From a virus, in the IMG/VR virus record IMGVR_UViG_3300027287_000002, positions 62,001-126,000 of that record: DNA of 64,000 nucleotides; one strand, written 5' to 3'. The position numbers and the translations under genes were made by a program. The number at the start of each line of letters is the position of its first letter. Position 1 is the stretch's first letter. Below, in pieces: positions 59,701-64,000 of the stretch. The notes under the pieces were generated by a model that ran no database searches, was not told the DNA's origin, and was given only the letters and a program-made list of their open reading frames with translations.

Positions 59701-62617
59701 TAATCGCTTGTGCTTTCTTTCCTGTTAAGGCTTCATTCACTTCATCAAAAATCATGCAGTAATATTCATTTTCAAAATCAAACTTGCTTTCGTACATCTT
59801 AACAAATTCGGTATATCCAATTTCTTTTGCACGACTATCAATCTTTTTTTCTACATTCCCAGCTAATCCATCTGCTACATCTTCTGTTAAAAACTTTCTC
59901 ACTTCACTTAAAAAGTTTCCTCTTAAAGCATCAGGACCCACAATTAAAAACTTTGCATCCTTTTCTTTTTTTGATCCCAATTGCATTGCAGTCACACCTA
60001 CTAAGGTTTTACCTACACCTGTGTCTAATGCCATCACACCTTTTAAATCATTTGCATCTAACCAAGCTAATGCCTCAACTTGCTTATTGTTAAATACAAT
60101 GTTATCTTTAAATCCACCTATTGATACAGGTTTATATTTTTCTAAATTCTGTGCATTTAATGCTTTGTCTTTCTGTAAGACAATACCATAATACTTTTCT
60201 AATTCTTCATGTGCTTTTCTAGTCATCAAACAAGATCCTAAAGAATCTTTGATTGACTCATAATCATCACCATCAAAATAATAAGTTACTCTTGTACCAC
60301 TAATATTTTCAATTTCTTCAACTGATGCTCTTGTCTTCTTTAAATTCTTTAAAGCACCTCTTTCACCTTTAAAAGCATCACCTTTTGGTAATGCAATTAC
60401 AAACCTGCCTTTAAACCATGTGATATATGGTTCTTCCAAAACATTATAATTGATCTTAATATCACCACTCTCTACTTTAATACCTTCATAGATATTAATA
60501 ATTTTACCATTTGCTCCAACAGAATAACATTTATTTTCGCTTGTTAATCTTCCTGTTGCATTTGCTAAATCTTCCACAGAGAAACCTTTCATTGGTCCCC
60601 TTGTGATAATATCTTTAGTAACACCTTTAATAGTAGTAGTCTTTACTTTGACCCAATGTGCAAATCTTAAAGGATTTGATGCCTTTGGTGTTGTATCATC
60701 AGATAATTCTACTTCTCTTTCTTCGCCCGGAAGTGCATCTACTACTGAATCAGGTAAATGATCTATCACAATAGGTGGAATATTCATATCCAAATCTTCT
60801 GTTAATGGAATAGGATTTCCAATCTCATCAAATTTAAGTGTACCATCTTTTTTGGTTTCATATTTAGGTACAGGCTCACCATTTTTAAAAATTACATTTC
60901 CTAATTCATCTTTTTCATAAATCACTCTTCTCTTGATATGCTTAAAGATTAATTGCTTTTGTTGTACTTCTTCACCATTTTGGTTTGTTACTGTAATCGT
61001 TCTGATTTCAGGAAAAGCATCTCTTAAAACCTTTGACTTAATTTGGACATCAAATTTCTTTTGTTGATAAACTTCATATGCAGATAAACCATTTTCGGAT
61101 TCAATCACACCTAGCTTTTCACTATAAATGGTATGTGCTTTATCTAAAAAGTTCTTTTGTTCTTCTTTGATAGCTACCTTTAAAGTTTTACCTTTGACAA
61201 TAGAATTTGGTTTTTCAAGTTCTTTAAGCTGTCCATATAATTGCTTTACTGCTCGCTTATTGATTTGCATATCTGAATCAATAATTTCTTTTTCCATATT
61301 ATATTCATCTAAAACATATTTAAATGAAGGCACATCCACTAAAGACACTAATTTTTCAAACATCTCTTTATATGGATCTTGATCAATATCCCAACCTTGA
61401 CTCAGAAAATAGTTTTGGCAAATTTGAGATAGCTTAAGATTACTATCAATCTTAAATTGCTTAAATTTTGTGATCAATGGTTTTAAAGATAGACCAATTG
61501 GTACAATATTGTTTTTTGCTATCATATATTCCATAAGATTAGCAAAGGTCAAATCCATATCTGTTTGAGATAAAATCTTTTTAATTACATCTTCTGTTGT
61601 ACCTACGACTGATGTACTTAATAATTTGGCACTTAACTTCTTTTTAGCTAATTGATCCATTTTTACTAAGTAATCTTCTTCTTTGACTTCCGACATCGTA
61701 TCAATGTCTAAATCAACAGGCAAATTCATTGTCTGTAAAAAGTCTAGTTTTCTTTTTTTAATAACACCTGCAATCGTAGGCATATTTTTTGGATCATTTA
61801 AATATAAATCAAGACGATCACCATCTTCTAATTTAACTTCTGTAAATGCTCCGATTCCTGATAACTTAGTCTTTAATTGAGCTTTTTCATACTCAACATA
61901 TTTCTTCTTAATCGTATTTGCATTTTCTGCAATCACAACAGCAGGTATTGCTCCTGATACTTCTTTAAACACATCGTATTTTACACCTGTGCTTGTTACT
62001 TTTTGTGTGATCTCATATTGCAAACCTTTTGCTTTGCAAATTAAAGCAATCCATCCTGATAATGACTTCAAACTTTCTTTGAAAAATGCTTGCTTACCTA
62101 AACGATTTGCCACATCAAAAGCACCTGCCATTAAAACAACTTTAGCTTTCTTAAAGACTTCTTCTTGTGAATTACTTGTTGGATTTCCTTGTCTCACAAT
62201 GAACTCTAAATATCCTTCCCATACCTTTTGTAAATTCGTTTCAATGAAAGCATCTACTTTTTGAATATTTACTTTCAAGTCAATCCAAAGGTTTTTCAAT
62301 TCCTCATCTTGTTCTTTTTCTCTGAAAAATCCCAAATAATACAGATATGCTTTTTCCATATCTTCATCTAAAGACCACTTAACTAAAGACTTATCTTTCG
62401 CTACCTGTGATACTCGATCATTAATATAATCGATTAAGTAATCTTCAAACTCTACCAATTGCTGGTAGTGATTAAAAACATAATTGCCATTTCCTTCGAT
62501 CTTGCCTCTAGTAGTATCTCTACTAGACAATTGTGGAACTTTAAAAGCTAATAGAAAATTAGATTTAAATGGATTGGCACTGCGATTTGGATTGTTTATC
62601 AATTTCACAACAGGCAT
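56771..62617 (-). CDS. Giant SNF2-type helicase-containing protein, 1948 aa
   Basis: The helicase core is in the middle: Walker A G-V-G-K-T near residue 866 (ALDTGVGKTLVGV), DEVN near 957 (motif II), LLTASALE (motif III) and motif VI QRTARAFRQGQ near 1335. The N-terminal 850 residues are long, helical and charged. The C-terminal 600 include KGDWIASQIRAV and MIGYYIWPKFGYDA near 1594. No methyltransferase motif (N-P-P-Y type) is seen, unlike DarB-type helicase-methylase proteins. It may remodel or protect incoming DNA, perhaps as an injected virion protein. AAAGGA precedes the ATG. Confidence 0.85.
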   Translation of the reverse strand: MPVVKLINNPNRSANPFKSNFLLAFKVPQLSSRDTTRGKIEGNGNYVFNHYQQLVEFEDYLIDYINDRVSQVAKDKSLVKWSLDEDMEKAYLYYLGFFREKEQDEELKNLWIDLKVNIQKVDAFIETNLQKVWEGYLEFIVRQGNPTSNSQEEVFKKAKVVLMAGAFDVANRLGKQAFFKESLKSLSGWIALICKAKGLQYEITQKVTSTGVKYDVFKEVSGAIPAVVIAENANTIKKKYVEYEKAQLKTKLSGIGAFTEVKLEDGDRLDLYLNDPKNMPTIAGVIKKRKLDFLQTMNLPVDLDIDTMSEVKEEDYLVKMDQLAKKKLSAKLLSTSVVGTTEDVIKKILSQTDMDLTFANLMEYMIAKNNIVPIGLSLKPLITKFKQFKIDSNLKLSQICQNYFLSQGWDIDQDPYKEMFEKLVSLVDVPSFKYVLDEYNMEKEIIDSDMQINKRAVKQLYGQLKELEKPNSIVKGKTLKVAIKEEQKNFLDKAHTIYSEKLGVIESENGLSAYEVYQQKKFDVQIKSKVLRDAFPEIRTITVTNQNGEEVQQKQLIFKHIKRRVIYEKDELGNVIFKNGEPVPKYETKKDGTLKFDEIGNPIPLTEDLDMNIPPIVIDHLPDSVVDALPGEEREVELSDDTTPKASNPLRFAHWVKVKTTTIKGVTKDIITRGPMKGFSVEDLANATGRLTSENKCYSVGANGKIINIYEGIKVESGDIKINYNVLEEPYITWFKGRFVIALPKGDAFKGERGALKNLKKTRASVEEIENISGTRVTYYFDGDDYESIKDSLGSCLMTRKAHEELEKYYGIVLQKDKALNAQNLEKYKPVSIGGFKDNIVFNNKQVEALAWLDANDLKGVMALDTGVGKTLVGVTAMQLGSKKEKDAKFLIVGPDALRGNFLSEVRKFLTEDVADGLAGNVEKKIDSRAKEIGYTEFVKMYESKFDFENEYYCMIFDEVNEALTGKKAQAISGVKHKRKILLTASALETSPMDLFRFVSLSTGNPIEPAKEKAFADKYAINIGGKFVGIKPEARHQFNIWLKQNAYFADKMDVDYEAVGKKQLKPLVKLNTAVNMPPEVGKAYVEVASGIKNQLKEMKDRYSALLTQNAEDISVTLQKEKDIAVGNLKDKIALLHLFSLNPHKAMAKYNKMKGIEPKTYTFVNPKVEQATALATKFLQESKRTIYFTEDNDVAKQTVISISMRHRTKIHALCLSNMIVFYQAGVPLKKGRATKKTNVENFKINRLTEEQIEAIERERMSKTGAVAKPSVKNMPVDMTWAIKIVKNFIAENDQVVTMVCNSSYARGFNLQKFKAVVHLDRDGWDSEEIKQRTARAFRQGQENEVLEVMVDAVAPNDEKGKPTVSIDELRGLVHETDQKFFNDIIKKSGAIKLSENYSAIEHGVVSDKMTTPNLEEFTRAILPTREASNEIDEYFKNKKEDPVKHTVLDPNRFNHPSIKTILQQLGTTVLTPELKEKLDVSGISGVLNVTPAEITSSVSVPDVKHIRLKGDWIASQIRAVNSDSVKNCEFFTTTCAPKSIGNKALFSQLVACKKAGKKELVTDGGGSFNSFDPETGLGKKGQGHNPMIGYYIWPKFGYDATVLILTLQYPPLQQNFDLVLKFLNPTNLVSPLPAGNDAQSQLVFQEELKNYIEKVEEHNASLKTKAVDVKVDKESVLDLISKLKNPDTKGLNSQQKHQIVTFLRDGAGWWLLKLAKCYYLVSEMTDVYKQQTYSLLDLYAITFTDSEGNVVKAGEELWKFFGSTTKLTLSLDDNSKSYKHLTKYVDAKVKEAGFETLEEYLSAPTDPFDTKSTECWFLFFRDQILTQLTKSEKSTLVKTYMKDLKEVLVKANMNERVAILDSLKMFKENNPELSSMKLASKKYADEDQEVSSESLMGMLAVQDDALFTTITKELENEKTLENTQKEIAVLRGDLKPVLNPFDLSKKGNK

Positions 62618-62686
62618 TTTGCTTATCCTTTGTTTTAAGTGAAAATATGCTCTTTTATAATTATGCTTGTAAATATAGATTTAATA

Positions 62687-63067
62687 TTAAATTTTCTCAA
62701 TCTCATTCGTAATAGATAACTTGTCTGTACGATCCATCATAAACCATTCCACACTCACAGGTTCAAATTGTGCAAACTTTGCAAACACTGTTTCTTTGTC
62801 AAATTCCTTGCATGAATATACATCCAATTGAATTAAGCCGGGCACTGCTTCATCCCACACATGAATCGCAATATGTGATGTTTCAATAATAGTCACTGCT
62901 GTTAAACCTCTATTGCCTGCCTTGTCAAGATACACAGCATGGGGTCCACTTAAAATCTTCATGTCAATCGCTTGGATCAAATCCTTTAACCATGATTCAA
63001 TCACATCTGTTGCCATAGGTGGCTTATTTACATAAGCACGGATTACAATATGTTGGTGTTGTAGCAT
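62687..63067 (-). CDS. speD: S-adenosylmethionine decarboxylase family enzyme (SpeD-like)
   Basis: 126 residues, full-length for bacterial SpeD. IIETSHIAIHVWDE near residues 61-73 holds the self-cleaving Ser (64) and His (69); the Cys in LDVYSCKEFD (86) aligns with the catalytic Cys. The residue before the Ser is Thr, where classical SpeD has Glu. SpeD makes decarboxylated AdoMet for spermidine synthesis, and some homologues instead decarboxylate ornithine or arginine. No other polyamine gene is visible here. AAAGG lies 10 nt before the ATG. Confidence 0.88.
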   Translation of the reverse strand: MLQHQHIVIRAYVNKPPMATDVIESWLKDLIQAIDMKILSGPHAVYLDKAGNRGLTAVTIIETSHIAIHVWDEAVPGLIQLDVYSCKEFDKETVFAKFAQFEPVSVEWFMMDRTDKLSITNEIEKI

Positions 63068-63138
63068 TTTACTACGACCTTTCTTTTTCTATTAAAAAAA
63101 ATGAGTTTTTGCTTTATACAAATTTCTTTTAATCATTA

Positions 63139-63573
63139 TTAAAATTCTAACATCCGAACCACTATATATCCCATTCGCCATGCTTGTATTAAATTCCTCT
63201 TTACCATACTCACATCACCATCTACACTAAAACACTCAGGACAATCCTTATTCCTAAAATCACATTTTACTGTATATGATGGACATCCTTTCTTATCTGC
63301 ACATACACTATTCTTTATCGGTATTAACTTTAAACATCCTTTCGGATCTCTTAATCCCTGCGACTGCATTAATGTTTTCGCATCACCTCTTAATGCTCTG
63401 TCTATCACTTCCTCTGATATGACAGGCAATAATCTTTCCCATTCACTATCTTTTAATTCTATATACTCACCCCAATTGTCTACATTCTCTTTTGGTATTA
63501 TTCTAGCTACCTTTGGATTACCATATCTCTCATCTGTTATCACACAAAAGATCATTCCATTTTCTCTATACAT
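63139..63573 (-). CDS. Cys-cluster hypothetical protein, 144 aa
   Basis: Alpha/beta N-terminus (MIFCVITDERYGNPKVARII), then a Cys-rich section near residues 80-115 (C-L-K-L ... C-A-D-K-K-G-C ... C-D-F-R-N-K-D-C-P-E-C) and a helical end. The six or so cysteines could hold zinc or an iron-sulfur cluster. AAGGA precedes the ATG, and it follows the 120-residue gene by 2 nt. No family was recognised. Confidence 0.7.
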   Translation of the reverse strand: MYRENGMIFCVITDERYGNPKVARIIPKENVDNWGEYIELKDSEWERLLPVISEEVIDRALRGDAKTLMQSQGLRDPKGCLKLIPIKNSVCADKKGCPSYTVKCDFRNKDCPECFSVDGDVSMVKRNLIQAWRMGYIVVRMLEF

Positions 63574-63575
63574 TT

Positions 63576-63938
63576 TTAATTATATCCTTTTTTCTTATCT
63601 TCTATTGCCTTTACTGACTGCTCTACCATGTCTTGATCAAATATATCATGATCTGTGATCTGCTCTAATACCTTTTTACTTGCACATAAAATATAAGATA
63701 AGATTTTGGTTTGACCTTCTTCATTATTCACTATTAACTTATGATGTGGCAAAACATGAAATATATTTAAAAGCTGTCCTATCTTAATCCATACATTTAA
63801 TAATTCCTGTTCACCTTCAAAATCATTTTGTCCAAAGTAATATGTCTGTGCTAACTGTGATATTAAAAACTCAAATCCTTCTTGATTAAATACATCACTC
63901 GGTAGTAGTTCTTTATCTTCTTCATTGTTGTCTGTCAT
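63576..63938 (-). CDS. Hypothetical protein, 120 aa
   Basis: Begins MTDNNEEDKELLPSDVFNQE. Helical and acidic; FLISQLAQTYYFGQNDFEGE near residue 25 and LNIFHVLPHHKLIVNNEEGQ near 60. AGGA lies 9 nt before the ATG at 63938 and 3 nt before an alternative TTG at 63944; the ATG is preferred. It overlaps the end of an upstream gene by 17 nt. Function unknown. Confidence 0.7.
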   Translation of the reverse strand: MTDNNEEDKELLPSDVFNQEGFEFLISQLAQTYYFGQNDFEGEQELLNVWIKIGQLLNIFHVLPHHKLIVNNEEGQTKILSYILCASKKVLEQITDHDIFDQDMVEQSVKAIEDKKKGYN

Positions 63939-64000
63939 TTTCAAGTTTCCTGTATATCTTTATCCATAGTTCAGGTTCTGTCTTTTTGGCAAACAATAAA
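63922..64000 (-). CDS. Partial upstream gene, C-terminus only
   Basis: A minus-strand frame is open from the right edge and stops at 63922, giving about 25 residues (LLFAKKTEPELWIKIYRKLE, then NDRQQ). The stop overlaps the next start by 17 nt, as in other coupled pairs here. The other two frames stop sooner. Too short to identify. Confidence 0.45.
   Translation of the reverse strand, partial: LLFAKKTEPELWIKIYRKLENDRQQ

Noticed and set aside
59784-60191. Plus-strand frame antisense to the giant helicase
   Set aside because: Lies opposite the conserved Walker A/DEVN region; composition is the mirror of that coding strand.
56771-62617. DarB-type methylase domain in the giant helicase
   Set aside because: No N/D-P-P-Y/F/W or AdoMet-binding G-x-G-x-G motif was found in the reading, so only the helicase is called.

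Overview
This window is a 64 kb piece of a low-GC (roughly one third G+C by eye), tightly packed tailed-phage genome. The contractile-tail genes (a tail sheath, gp25-like and J/gp6-like baseplate wedge proteins), the very large structural proteins and the phage's own replication genes suggest a large or jumbo myovirus. A ClpXP-adaptor (SspB-like) homologue hints at a proteobacterial host, but this is only inference. No terminase, portal, major capsid protein, integrase, rRNA, tRNA or CRISPR array is visible. No stretch longer than about 300 bases lacks a gene. The longest gaps (about 90-205 bases) hold promoters and leaders.

Layout. 1-2.6 kb: minus-strand genes of unknown function, including one running off the left edge. 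2.6-4.2 kb: plus-strand C39-like cysteine peptidase and a conserved phage helical protein. 4.2-11.2 kb: minus-strand block with a family-A DNA polymerase followed by a tandem array of seven paralogous proteins of about 72 residues, then small unknown genes. 11.2-18.5 kb: minus-strand tail and neck block (1682-residue sheath, zinc ribbon, two head-tail or tail-completion candidates). 18.5-23.7 kb: short alternating operons plus a 455-residue neck-like protein. 23.8-42.9 kb: one plus-strand operon encoding the baseplate (gp25-like, J-like, possible tail protein I) and several fibre-like proteins. 42.9-45.7 kb: minus-strand SspB-like protein, NAD-dependent DNA ligase and an unknown gene. 45.8-46.1 kb: a plus-strand T5orf172/GIY-YIG-like gene. 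46.2-49.7 kb: minus-strand virion proteins. 49.8-56.5 kb: plus-strand lytic transglycosylase-like protein, zinc protein plus TOPRIM primase, three paralogous leader-bearing proteins of about 290 residues and a sliding clamp. 56.5-64 kb: minus-strand 1948-residue SNF2-type helicase, an AdoMet-decarboxylase-family enzyme and small genes, one running off the right edge.

How the genes work together. Polymerase, TOPRIM primase, beta-type clamp and NAD ligase form most of a bacterial-style replication set, spread over four loci. Sheath, neck, baseplate and fibre genes form the tail. Several proteins share a short basic, acid-poor N-terminal leader (often ending near TAS), which may be a capsid-targeting or maturation signal. 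Ten intergenic sites carry the same roughly 42-bp element (TGAACTTGCAAT, then AGTGTTTA, then TAnTA), nearly all just upstream of small unknown genes and of the SspB-like gene. I read this as a phage promoter class, probably for early, host-directed genes. Ribosome binding sites are usually AAAGGA or AGGAG. I used them to trim several gene starts and to accept two TTG starts.
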